Source: Armigeres subalbatus
Lineage: Eukaryota > Arthropoda > Insecta > Diptera > Culicidae
Assembly: GCF_024139115.2 (NCBI RefSeq)
Contig: NC_085140.1
Location: 28,445,806 to 28,509,805 of the forward strand
Length of the DNA stretch: 64,000 bases
Direction: 5' to 3'
The position numbers and the translations under genes are program-made. Numbering within the stretch: the stretch's first letter is position 1; each line of letters begins with the position of its first letter. Positions 1 to 10,456 of the stretch are shown here, piece after piece. The notes under the pieces were generated by a model. It ran no database searches. It was not told the origin of the DNA and was given only the letters and a program-made list of their open reading frames with translations.

Positions 1-1470
1 AAGTTCAGTCCAAGTATAAAACCATCCTATTTGCATTTTAATATGCAAAAGCCATATTGTAGATACCGTGGGGACAGCAAAACTTTTCCGCGGCTGTTTC
101 CACCGTCTTGTGCTTGGCACTTTGGAAAAGTAATAATACCCCAAAATCAGTGAAGCACCCTTTTCGTTCACTAGAAAAATGAAATACACATCTACAACCT
201 TCATCTGTTGCCTCCGCCTTCCATCGTTGTCCGACATCGTCATTAGGGATCTTCAACAAGTTTGTTCAACAGACAGCCCATTTATTCCATCCTTCTTCTT
301 TTGGGTGGTGTGTCGGAGCCACACCTAGGGTGGTGCCTTTATCAGTAAGCTACACGGAGCCTACTGTCGGTCAATCTACTGTCGGGTTATCAAATTAATT
401 TTTGATCTTCCGTATAACAGATTCACGGATCAAAACGAACCTGCGGGTTGTGCTTCCCCTGTGGTGTTAACCCGCACAAATTGATTCCTTTTCAAATTGT
501 CATGAATTAAATAATTCAAATTGCGGTTCATCCGTCTCCCATTGGGTATGTCATCTAAAAAGGTTGCTACATTTAGTTTTGATATAATTCATGAGAAAAA
601 GTGCGAAAATTACCTACTGGTGGATGAATAATTCAAGCTGATCGTATTCTACCCATGATTTACTATTTTTTGGAGTTTATTCTATTTTTAAATTGATTGT
701 TTAATTTTTAGATTGAAAAAAAAGTCACCAAAAAATCTAGAAGATAGGGCAGGGCGCGAGATTAATTGTCTGCCAACAGCTGGGCTATGGCTGGATGGAA
801 GAAGGTACCATGCCGGTACAGAAAATGATGATGATTACGGTCATCAGAGTTTGAAGATTATTTTCTTTTTGGTGGCAGATTTAGAAAGTTTATTAATAAT
901 CATGGTTCGACGCAACTGGTGGCTGTCAATGTTTGATGAGCAGATAATCACAAAGGAGTAGAGTATTTGGAAGTAATAAGAATGGGTTTTTATGGTCATT
1001 TAGTGTCGATACTCTATATTTTTTACTCGACGGCAAAGAAAAAACAGATTAATTTGAAATTAATATCCGAAAACTTGCAGAGCAATCATTCACTATATTT
1101 AATATTTTAACTTTTGAAGCGAAATTCATCAAGTTTGCTTTTGATTAGAGCAAAAAAGCGCAGAGAACACTTTTTGATGACAAAGAAAATACAAAAAAAT
1201 CGCAAATTATCAAGGTTGTTTGACTTTGTAAATGGAGGCTTTTCTCTATGTGTATAGGTACTTTGTGCGAGTCATGACCTTTTTGGACAAGACTTTGGCC
1301 TTATCCCAGAAGCAAGCAAGCGGACAATACCTTCTTGATTAAATACACCTCGAATGAAAAAAAATGAAGAAAAAAGCAATTTTTACATCGTTTGCAGCAC
1401 GATTGCTTAAGGCGAATCGTGCCAGTGTTTACTCTGCAACGTAAAGAGTTCAGAAGCATAAATTAGATCA
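1..1470. other. No gene recognised
   Basis: This AT-rich stretch has only short open frames (minus 38-259, plus 713-961) with no motif I know, no splice context and no homology I recognise. The first 560 bases are less AT-rich and could be an old transposon end, but I cannot assign one. Confidence 0.5.
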
Positions 1471-1560
1471 AATGACTTTTTTTAAGTCTACTCAGAACTG
1501 TTATTTAATTGATGGGGGTGCAGCAATTAACTGGTTAAATTGTAGTGTTTATTTGGGTGC

Positions 1561-2060
1561 CAATGAAAATCGACTTTTTCAATTTCAAAAACGGGTAGTG
1601 CTCAAAAGTTTCATCTCCTCGAAAAACGTCCCTATGCAAAATTTCAGCTCAATCTTCTTGACTTTTTTGAAACACGAAAATTTCCCAAGGGGGTATACGA
1701 AAGTTTCGATTTCGAAATCGAATTTTTATTTTGATGCCAAATGTCGTCAAGATCTGGTGCTATCTTGAAAAAATAAATTGAAAAAAATGGCGTTTTGGGA
1801 CTTACAAATTTTTTTGAAATTGAAATTTTTGTTTTTGATGCCAAATGTCTACATGAAACGTCAGATCTGGTGTTATCTAGGATTTTTTTTTTTCAAAAAA
1901 ACTGACTTTTTGAGACTAAAGTCTTTTTCTTTTATTTTTTTTTGAGATTGTACCGGATCTTGACATTTCATGCATTTCTGAAGACATTTGGAATCACAAA
2001 TAAAAATTCGATACCGAAATTTTCCTGTAAAAGAAAGCGTCGAACTCTACGACCCCCCCC
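1561..2060. repeat. Degenerate internal repeat (GATGCCAAATGTC)
   Basis: The phrase GATGCCAAATGTC, followed a few bases later by AGATCTGGTG and TATCT, occurs near 1733-1766 and again near 1838-1879, about 105 bp apart, amid homopolymer A and T runs. It looks like the decayed repeat of an old non-coding mobile element. No terminal repeats were found. Confidence 0.4.
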
Positions 2061-3225
2061 TCCCAGGATTGTGCCTTTGGGTGAGAAAATAAATCTCTAA
2101 AAATTTCAGCTCAATCGTTTGTTGCATAAGCTTCCGCATTTGATTTGAAGTTGCAATTTGAAAATGCAACTCCGTCACTCTTTTGTTCCAAAAATAGATT
2201 TGGTATGTCCGATTGAGCCCATTTCATCGAAGATAATCGAGCAATCCAAACCATCGCTCATAGCAGAAGAAAATTTAGATACCATGAGGGTATGAATCTT
2301 GTCGAGTATTCCTGGTTTGAAGTGTAAGATGTTGTAACCGTTCGGGAACTGGGTAACCTTACCATTTTTCGTTCTCTATCGTACATAGAGATGTTTATTT
2401 TTATTTTTCACAATTTTTAACAATCAAATAAAATGTATTATATTGACAGATCGAAGTTACATTTAGAAAACTCAAATATCCATCTATTAGTTGCACTCAC
2501 TAAATGTATTTTTTAATAGTTACAAATTGTGAAAAATAAAAGAGAAGATTTTTTACCCACTGTGTAAGACATCTCCGATCAAACATACTGTTGCTTAATT
2601 TAAATCTGAACTTCAATTCTTCCGCTATCGACTCATCTGACCATTTATGGATTTTTGATACATATCCAGAATGTAGTTGGTACTGGTCGTCGTTGAACTT
2701 TTTTTTTTGATTTTCTTTCCGCAGGTTGTTCGGAATATTCTTTCTCACGACTTGTCGTATTTCCGTTTCAAACTTGCATTTTTCTTGTCATTTTCTTCCC
2801 AAATAATGTTCTAGCTGTTTGATTTTCCTTAAATTAGTTATACGATTACGAAATTTATAAACATTTATACCAAAATCAGAAAGAACTAACCGTTGTTGTA
2901 CTTCACATTTAGAATACAAAACAGCTATTAACTTTTTAAAGTTCGGGGCTGTGGTAGTGCTATCATCTGCTTTGTCTTGTTTGAATGATCCGGATGCAGA
3001 TGCGCGTTTCTTTAGCGAATGCTGAGCCGATGGTGGAATCGATAAAAAATGGTCTGACGATATTTTCTACTTCCAATGATACCCGACACTTGATTGATAT
3101 CTCGTTTGCCACTGTGGAGGAACCTGCTGGTTTGTCTGAAACAACACCGTTCTGAAGAGGCAGGTACCTTTTCGTCGAAGAAAGTACTTGGAGAATTGAA
3201 TGTGAGAAAAACAACTTAATTGTTA
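2061..3225. other. No gene recognised; small inverted repeat
   Basis: No gene is recognised. The 5' part carries a poly-C stretch near 2053. An inverted repeat of about 22 bp (TTATTTTTCACAATTT and its complement) sits at about 2400-2425 and 2520-2545. A minus-strand frame at 2963-3229 (88 residues) has no motif I recognise. Confidence 0.4.
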
Positions 3226-3253
3226 ACAATTAATTGCATATTATTCGGCAACT
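3226..3253. repeat. 28-bp direct repeat, left copy
   Basis: ACAATTAATTGCATATTATT followed by CGGCAACT is repeated exactly at 3789-3816. The two copies bracket 535 bp that contains a tRNA-like sequence. The motif CAACTTAATTGTT also lies just before this copy and just after the other, so the flanks share more than the 28 bp. It may be a long target-site duplication or a remnant of tandem duplication. Confidence 0.7.
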
Positions 3254-3359
3254 CGGCCGTACGAAAACCATTTTTTGTTAAATATCTTGGCTGTGCATAT
3301 GCACAGCATATGTTTCGAAATGGACAAATTGATATGAAATTTGCGAAAAAGAATCCACG

Positions 3360-3431
3360 TGTCTTGGAGGGACTCGAACCCTCAACCTCCTACTCTCTAG
3401 ATAGGCGTGATAACCCCTACACAACAAGACC
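3360..3431 (-). tRNA. tRNA-like sequence (likely pseudogene or SINE head)
   Basis: Read on the minus strand, 72 nt fold as a cloverleaf. There are six of seven acceptor pairs, a five-pair anticodon stem with loop CTAGAGA (nominal anticodon AGA), a five-pair T stem GAGGG/CCCTC, and a perfect B box GGTTCGAGTCC. A tRNA-Ser should have a long variable arm, and this one has only five variable bases. With the first acceptor pair also mismatched, I read it as a tRNA-derived element, not a working gene. Confidence 0.5.
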
Positions 3432-3788
3432 ACTTAAAGGTCACGTTTGCGGAAAAGCCATCAGAATCCGAGTACCAACCTCCACCGCGGTTAGCTCTCT
3501 TTTTTGCAAATTGAATATCTTTCGGATGCTTGATTTGCCCAATCTCCACATTTGCTTTACTGTTGTATATCCACAGCCAAGCGAGTGCACATTGTTTATT
3601 AAACGAGAGAATCGCACTCCATGCACCCCAGCAACGGACTGGGCGGGACGGTATAGCATGCGAATTCAATCGCACTCTGCTGTGCCAAAGGCTTGCTTGG
3701 CTAAAGCATTTGATGAGTTTGATTGCCTTTACGTAAACGGTCGCGTGTACTCAGACGACTAATGACGGTGAAAGACCGACACTTGATT

Positions 3789-3816
3789 ACAATTAATTGC
3801 ATATTATTCGGCAACT
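3789..3816. repeat. 28-bp direct repeat, right copy
   Basis: Exact copy of 3226-3253, in the same orientation. Confidence 0.7.
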
Positions 3817-4242
3817 TAATTGTTTATAAAGAAAAAGATAAGATTTTTTTTACCATTGTTGGTATTGGCGATTTCATCATATACAGAAGTCGCTCCAGGC
3901 TGGGGGCAGCAGGGCTTGACTATCCCTCCTCAGGCCATCTGCGAGTTGTGGTGCCTGCCTAGGATGTGCTGGTGTTTGACAGTGAACCCTTTTAAACTTC
4001 TTTGAAATGGTGCATGAATCCGCAAGTAGGCTCCGCCAAAGCGATCGTGTGCTGCTCAAAGCGCACAAGCCCAAGTCCTGTTATTATGTGGGACGCTAAA
4101 CAGCCCTGACACGACGGCCCTCCGACGAGACAGGAGGTTTGCGCAGGCCCAATAAACAACCATTACGACATAGAAGATAATACGACTCGATACAATCGGC
4201 AACGACCTAGGCCCACAAGGCCACATGGAAATCACCTAATCA

Positions 4243-5085
4243 GAAACGGAAAACCAAATCGACCACGTTCTAATCGACGGTGAATTCTTCTCCGACATCA
4301 CGAACGTACGTACTTACCGCAGTGCGAATATTGAATCCGACCACTACCTCGTTGCAGTATGTCTGCGCTCAAAACTCTCGACGGTGTACAACACGCGTCG
4401 AAGTCGGACGCCGCGGCTTAACATTGGGCGGCTACAAGACAGTGGACTATCCCAAGACTACGCGCAGCAGCTGGAAGTGGCACTCCCAACGGAAGAGAAG
4501 CTAGGCGCAGCTTCTCTTGAAGATAGCTGGAGAGATATTCGATCCGCCATTGGAAGCACCGCAACCACTGCACTAGCCACGGTGGCCCCGAATCAGAGAA
4601 ACGACTGGTATGACGGCGAATGTGAGCAGTTAGTTTAGGAGAAGAATACAGCATGGGCGAGATTGCTGCAACACCGCACGAGGGCCAACGAGCCACGATA
4701 CAAACGGGCGCGAACCAGACAAAATTCGATTTTTCCGAGGAAAAAGCGCCAGCAGGAGATCGAGACCGTGAAGAGACGGTGGAACTATACCGCGCTAATA
4801 ATGCACGAAAGCTCTATGAGAAGTTATACCGTTCACGTAAGGACCATGTGCCACAGCCCGATATGTGTAAGGACATGAACGGGAACCTTCTTACAAACGA
4901 GCGTGAGGTGATCCAAAGGTGGCGGCAGCACTACGAAGAGCACCTGAATGGCGATGTGGCAGACAACGGTGGCGGTATGGTAATAAACCTAGGAGCACGC
5001 GCGCAGGACATGCGACTTCCGGCTCTGAATCTCCAGGAAATCCAGGAGGAGATCGACCGGTTCAAAAACAACAAACCAGGTGTTC
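4243..5085 (+). pseudogene. RTE/JAM1-like non-LTR ORF2, 5' fragment
   Basis: Frame-broken remains of ORF2 from an RTE-like retrotransposon. From about 4245 the frame reads the end of an AP-type endonuclease (IDHVLIDGEF, then SDHYLV, which carries the family's SDH motif). The linker follows up to a stop near 4636. Further frames continue with RWRQHYEEHLNG and IQEEIDRFKNNKPG, which normally lead into the reverse transcriptase (RT). The RT motifs that should follow are absent, because a Jockey-like element takes over at about 5085. The same element appears to resume at 6485 and again at 8842. The sequence upstream to about 3830 may be its 5' part, but its frames are too damaged to say. Several frameshifts make it dead. 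Confidence 0.7.
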
Positions 5086-6480
5086 GCCGTACGTCAGGTA
5101 TTGCAGAAATGCCACGAATAACTGTGCAGCCTCGCTGGCTGTCCCAGCCCTGACAATTTTCAACCGATCACTCGCGGATGGCGTGTTCCCTGATGCCTGG
5201 AAGCACGCATCAATTACACCGATCTTCAAATCTGGCAACATATATAGCGTGATAAATTATCGACCCATTTGGATCCTGAGCTGTTTGGCCAAAGTACTCG
5301 AAAGACTGCTGCATTACAAGCTTTATCCAGCCGTTAAATCCGTTATATCAGAATTCCAGCATCGATCCATGCAAAAACGTACAACGATCTCTAATTTGAT
5401 GAGTTTCACCAATAGTGTTATTGGATGCATCGAGAAGCGGCAACAATTAGATGCTGTGTATATTGACTTTTCGAAAGCATTTGATAAAGTTCCGCATGAT
5501 CTTGCTATTTTGAAACTGAACCGTCTTGGTCTACCGTCGTGGATCGTCAACTGGATTCATTCGTACTTGACTTCAAGAAAAGCCTTCGTTAAGGTTCGTG
5601 ACGCCACTTCCGATGAATTCTAGATTCCGTCTGGCGTTCCACAAGGGAATCACCTTGGACCTTTAATTTTTGCGCTATTTATCAACGACCTTTGCGATCA
5701 GCTACACTCGTGCAAGCTGCTTTTTGCGATGGCCTGAAAATTTACCGAGTCGTGATATCAGCTTTAGATTGCTGTGCACTTCAAGCCGACATTGTGCGCT
5801 TATCATCGTGGTGTCAGATAAACGGAATGCAAGCCAACGCCACCAAATGCAGAATCGTTACTTTTTCCCGTGTTCACTCACCAATCAGATTTGACTATTC
5901 GATGGACCAGTTACCGCTTATGAGAGTTAACTCCATAAAGGATCTTGGCCTTACCTTGAACAGTAAGCTTCGGTTCAACGAACACATCTCAAAGACAATC
6001 TCTAAAGCCAACACTATGCTTGGCTTCCTGCGCCGCAACTCTACACAATTCGATGATGTTTATGCTTTGAAAACATTATACTGCTCATTGGTCCGAAGCA
6101 TTCTTGAGTACGGAGTTCAAATAAGGGCTCCTTACCATTACGAAACCTGCCATGGACCAATCCCGATAATCTGACACCGTATGAGCACAGATGTACGCTC
6201 ATTGGCTTGCAAACACTCTCCAAACGCCGAACGTATGTACAACGCCTTTTTATTTTTGACATGATCCGTGATAACATTGACTGCAGTAGCGTGCTCCGGG
6301 AAATCAACTTCCACGCACCTAGCCGCCGATTACGCAATCCCCAATTGCTTTGGACCCCGGCGCACCGCACTGCTTACGGTTACAATAAATCACTTGACAG
6401 ATGTTGAAGATTGTTTAACGATGTATGTTATGTATGTTGTATTGTTATATGTTTGATTATAATGTTAGTAAGCTTGTCTG
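5086..6480 (+). pseudogene. 5'-truncated Jockey-like non-LTR RT inserted in RTE-like element
   Basis: The C-terminal part of a Jockey-superfamily ORF2. Recognisable RT blocks are ITPIFKSG, NYRPI, AVYIDFSKAFDKVPHD (catalytic Asp block) and IPSGVPQG. The FADD catalytic box at about 5719-5730 is broken by a one-base loss that shifts the frame into a stop. Reading resumes in another frame (ADIVRLSSWC, KDLGLTLNSKLRFNEHI), ends in a typical C-terminal tail near 6405, and is followed by an AT-rich 3' UTR. There are also stops at about 5621 and 6171. It has different RT features from the flanking fragments, so it is a separate, nested element. Its exact edges are uncertain by tens of bases. Confidence 0.75.
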
Positions 6481-6484
6481 CAAA

Positions 6485-7132
6485 AATAGGATTAAGATAC
6501 TGTAGTCTGTGTGGATTTGAACCAAAGAACGAAAACGGATTTCTGGATAAACTGATACGGTTGATCAAGGCGACGGTGGATCGGGTGATGTGCGTAGTTC
6601 GAGTTTCAGGGGCATTCTCGAGTCCCTTCGAAACGCGCAGAGGTGACGGTCTTTCGTGTCTGCTATTCAACATCGCTTTGAAGGGAGTAATACGAAGGGC
6701 AGGCATTGACACGAGTGGTACGATTTTCACGAAGTCCGTCCAGTTATTAGGGTTCGCCGACGACATTGATATCATGGCACATGACTTTGAGAGGATGGAG
6801 GAAGCCTACATCAGACTGAAAAGCGAAGCTAAACGGATTGGACTAGCCATCAACACGTCGAAGACGAAGTACATGATAGAAAGAGGCTCAAAAGAGGTCA
6901 ATGTAAGCCTCCCACCACGAGTTTCTATCGGTGGTGACGAAATCGAGGTGGTTAAAGAATTCGTGTACTTGGGCTCACTGGTGACCGCCGATAATGATAC
7001 CAGCAGAGAAATTCGGAGGCGCATTATGGCAGAAAATCGTACGTACTTTGGACTGTGCCAAACGCTCCGATCGAAAAGAGTTCGCCGCCGGACTAAACTG
7101 GCTATCTACAAAACGCTTATTAGACCTGTAGC
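6485..7132 (+). pseudogene. RTE/JAM1-like non-LTR ORF2, middle fragment
   Basis: Continuation of the element that begins near 4243. The frame reads LDKLIRLIKATVDRVMCVVR, then GDGLSCLLFNIALKG, FADDIDIM (catalytic FADD box, intact, about 6755-6778), INTSKTKYM, FVYLGSLVTADNDTSREIRR and KLAIYKTLIRP. The RQG part of RT motif B, expected just before GDGLSC, is missing (a short in-frame deletion). The N-terminal half of the RT palm is also missing between this piece and the 4243-5085 piece. The fragment stops exactly at an 8-bp target-site duplication of a hAT element. Confidence 0.8.
7125..7132. repeat. hAT target-site duplication, left (CCTGTAGC)
   Basis: Pairs with CCTGCAGC at 8834-8841 (7 of 8 identical). 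Eight-bp duplications are typical of hAT transposons. Confidence 0.8.
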
Positions 7133-7722
7133 CAGTCTTCCCAAACGAACATCGAACACGCTGAGTACAGCTGTTCGTATACTCCATCTGTACCCTTGCT
7201 TCGTGTTTGTACGCATACGCACGAAAAGTATACTTGTACCCGAACTTGCGTTCGAGTTTCATTTTGTACATATGTACTGTACATCTGTACAGTACCATGT
7301 ATAATCTGGCTGTAAAATTTTGCCGCTGAATATAATTCCAGAAGCTTCTCGAACAAAACAAATGTAGACAATTAAAAAATCATAGATGTGCGGATATGAG
7401 AAAATTTGGGTTCTCAATATTTCCATGAGGTTTGGTACTCTAGAACGCTCAGTAAAGTGTTCATGCAAAAATTAGGTTTATATTTTCAAATGTTATGATT
7501 TCTCCGCTTTGAGTAAATTCATGCCTTGAATATGCCCCCTCCCTAAATACGGTATTTAGTGCGAACTCATCAAACTGCTAATATTTGTACATTTCAAAAG
7601 CAAAACAGATGGCTATTTTTATGTCACCATATTGAAAACCAATAAATTCTTGACCGAAAACACCGTCAGAAGCCGGTCACTTCAGCGGAAAACAATCATG
7701 TTGTCCTATTTTGTTGCATTCG

Positions 7723-7883
7723 GGGCCGTACACTAATTACGTAAGCAAATTTTTCGGGTTTTGAATACCCCCTCCCCCCATGTAAGATTTTTCCCATACA
7801 AATATGTTTTTATTTATGTGGAGCGTAAGAAAATGGCAGACCCCCCTTCCCCCGTAAGTGCTTACGTAATTAGTGTACGATCC
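7723..7883. mobile_element. MITE with ~25-bp inverted termini (GTACACTAATTACGTAAGCA)
   Basis: The left end GGGCCGTACACTAATTACGT and the right end, read inward as GGGATCGTACACTAATTACG, are almost identical over about 25 bases. The roughly 160-bp interior has opposing C-rich patches. It is nested inside the hAT element. The motif is common in mosquito DNA as I know it, but the family name is not certain. Confidence 0.8.
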
Positions 7884-8084
7884 CTTCCTTGGTTGTAGCC
7901 TGTACAGATTACGAATATAGTCATTTGATATGGCGTGTGATCTTTGATATCAACCTTTACTTTTAATAAGTCATAGACCTGGTAGTCTGTGAAGGCTATT
8001 ACGTAATATGTTATAAATGGCATTTTCCAACACGATGCCGGTTTTTGACATTACAATGCGGTCATGCGGTGCATCCATGAGGGG

Positions 8085-8243
8085 TGTTCATGATTTACGT
8101 GGCGCTATAGGGGGATGAACGGGATAGCCTCAAGCGTTATGATCCAGACAAAAGATTTAAATTGTCCATACACAATGTGCCATAAAGGAGAATCTGCATT
8201 CGCCCAACTTTATGTTACGTAATTTGTGAGCGGCTCCATAGCG
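8085..8243. mobile_element. Degenerate relative of the 7723 MITE
   Basis: The left part GGGGTGTTCATGATTTACGT and the right part TTACGTAATTTGTGAGCGGC are imperfect inverted copies resembling the neighbouring MITE termini. The low identity makes this tentative. Confidence 0.35.
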
Positions 8244-8833
8244 CAACGCGAAATGATTTCTCCTGATGAACAATACACAATTTGGTTTTATTACGAAAAC
8301 ATTTACGGAGAGTCAAGAAATTGTTCCGCTGATCTATAAGTATAAAAAGTATTTATCATTATGCGCTTTCTATTCCTTCTCTGTGGAATGTACACGCTCA
8401 ACTAAAGATATATAGCGGCATGTGAATCGAAATCAAATTTATCATAATCTTCTGTTCTCTTAATTATTCTTACGTGATGTTGAAAACCCATATCAGTTGG
8501 TCATTAACGTCATGAAAAAATGCTGCATCATTAGAAAATTATTCGCAAAAAAACCTTCCAGATCTACCCATCACTGCGCATCTTCATTTCAGCGTGTATA
8601 GTTTCCGAATTCCATTTTGTTCTTTCTCTTTGTCTCTTACTCTATCGACTCTCAGACCGCTCGGAACTGAAAGCAAGTTTGTACACGTGTTTTGTACTTA
8701 AGTACAAGTTTGCTTAGGCAGGTACTGGGTATCCCGTTGTACTCGAGTACGTCAATAATTCACGTTCTGTGTTCAACACGAGTTGATGAAAATGTACTTG
8801 TGTTGAACATCACACATGTTCGTGGGAAGACTG

Positions 8834-8841
8834 CCTGCAGC
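8834..8841. repeat. hAT target-site duplication, right (CCTGCAGC)
   Basis: Partner of 7125-7132, with one T/C difference. Confidence 0.8.
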
Positions 8842-8992
8842 TCTCTACGGACACGAGACCTGGACGATGCTCGTGGTGGACCAACGCGCACAGGGAGTTT
8901 TTGAAAGGAAAATGCTGCATACCATCTATGGTGGCGTGCAGATAGCGAAGGGTGACGTGGAGTTTTCGTCTCTCGCATCTGCCGGATGAACT
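8842..8992 (+). pseudogene. RTE/JAM1-like non-LTR ORF2, 3' fragment
   Basis: Frame continues as LYGHETWTMLVVDQ, then GVFERKMLHTIYGGV, the segment that in RTE-like proteins directly follows the ...IYKTLIRP block left of the hAT insertion. It ends at a stop near 8990, and the remaining C-terminus is not recognisable. It belongs to the same original element as 4243-5085 and 6485-7132. Confidence 0.75.
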
Positions 8993-8994
8993 AA

Positions 8995-9485
8995 TAGACC
9001 AAAAGCGCTCCAGGCTACTTAAGGATTTTTCGCTTAACAAAATATAATGCTGGCTTAACAAAATATAATTCGGTATGATAAAAAAAGTACTAAAAAGGAA
9101 CGTAAACATTGAATTAGTTTCTTTTCAACTCGAGCAATAAACTATCAATGCATTACATAACACAATCTCATTGTATCGACAAGATCTATATTTTTCAAAC
9201 TTATAATAACACTTTTCGTGCCACAACTCCCGCGATTCTTGCAAAACTTGACAATACACTTCATTATACAGGTTTAAAAAACAATATATTTATATCATAA
9301 ACAAACGTAAATTCAAGCACAGATCTTCTGCAATTCGATCTAAAACGCTAAGCAGAATAGATACGTTTGCGTACGTTTTGACATTTTTCCTACGCAACGG
9401 TTATATTCTGAAAAGCTCCTTAGTGTGTTGACAGCACGTTGTCAAATCGCATGGAAAGTTTTGAGAACATCTCTTAATAGGTTTA
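8995..9485. other. No gene recognised
   Basis: AT-rich sequence with no terminal repeats or motifs I can support. Confidence 0.4.
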
Positions 9486-9487
9486 GG

Positions 9488-10041
9488 GAAACGTCAAAAG
9501 ACAAAAGGTCGAATGACAAAAAGTCGAACGTCGAAAGATCGAAAGGGACAAATGGTCGAAAATGATAAAAAGTCGAATGGGACAAAAGGACGAAAGGACA
9601 AAACGTCGAACGGGACAAAAGGCCGAAAGGACAAAATGTCGCACGGGACAAAAGGTCAAAAAACTAAAAGTTCAAAATAGACAAGAAACTACGGAGAGAA
9701 TCAATCTCGCACACTACAAGTTTTATACATATTTTAGGAAAACTATTGTCTGTTCTGTTCTGTTCTATCTAGATATTCATAATATTGTTTAATAGTAATT
9801 TCTCCTTCTTTGAAAATTGCTCATTCTTCGACTTTGATCGATGAGATGAGTGTATTACTTCTGCTTGAAGTATAATGCATTTCACAAATTGCTTTGTTAT
9901 CAGCTTGTTCTTGATCGACCTTTTGTCATTTTCGACCCTTTGTCCCTTTCGACCTTGTGTCCTTTCTACCTTTTGTCATTTCGACCGTCTTTCGGCCTTT
10001 TGTCCTTTCGACCTTTTGTCTTTCGATCTTTTGTCATAAAT
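9488..10041. mobile_element. Foldback element with GACAAAAGGTCGAAAG repeat arms
   Basis: The left arm (about 9488-9665) holds many near-copies of GGTCGAAAGGACAAAA. The right arm (about 9915-10041) holds the complement, TTTTGTCCTTTCGACC. They flank a unique AT-rich core of about 250 bp. Arms made of short tandem units in opposite orientation define a foldback-type element. There is no coding content. Short open frames in the arms are by-products of the repeat. Confidence 0.75.
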
Positions 10042-10046
10042 TCCTC

Positions 10047-10448
10047 TTAATACATGACTCCTAGTATGGCAAGGGCCCCATACGCCTGTCACTGGCGAAC
10101 AATGCTCGTGTACTCTGCATCGAAGCTTAGAACCAATATTAGGGCGCAATCGTTAATGCGAACATTTTTATATTCGGTTAGTTACTGCAAATAAATTCTT
10201 TTTCGAGTCCCTATAATCAAGTAGGTATCTCAAGCATACCACATCATTATATTGCTGCATGATTGAGTGTTAAATTTTGATGAAATATCGAAAACAAAAG
10301 TGTGCATAAAAATTGCCTCGCCATAACAAAAAGGCGGCAGAGAATTAACACTGTTGTTTACATATTAGAACCAAATCCAGATGTCGCACATGTCGGGGTA
10401 GGGATTCAGTGCTCCGCCTTCTCCCCCTGTAGTATGGAGTTGACTTGT
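10047..10448. other. No gene recognised
   Basis: Nothing assignable between the foldback element and the next MITE. Confidence 0.4.
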
Positions 10449-10456
10449 ATGCCCAA

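Larger units (their letters stand above)
7133..8833. mobile_element. Non-autonomous hAT-like DNA transposon (1,701 bp)
   Basis: The terminal inverted repeats are CAGTCTTCCCAAACGAACAT on the left and, read inward from the right, CAGTCTTCCC-ACGAACAT. They begin with CAG, as many hAT ends do, and 8-bp target duplications flank them. Subterminal zones on both sides are dense in TGTAC/GTACA words (about 7190-7310 and 8670-8800), the usual form of hAT transposase-binding repeats. No transposase frame is present, so it would depend on a helper. It interrupts an RTE-like ORF2, and conceptual removal with one duplication rejoins that reading frame. It carries at least one nested MITE (7723-7883). Confidence 0.85.

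Noticed and set aside
38..259. 73-codon minus-strand frame at the left edge
   Set aside because: A complete small frame but with no recognised motif. Cannot be told from chance.
1472..1768. 98-codon open frame
   Set aside because: It lies in low-complexity sequence with the repeated GATGCCAAATGTC phrase. No motif or splice context.
3360..3431. Functional tRNA-Ser(AGA) gene
   Set aside because: It lacks the long variable arm of tRNA-Ser and has a mismatch at the first acceptor pair. Kept only as tRNA-like.
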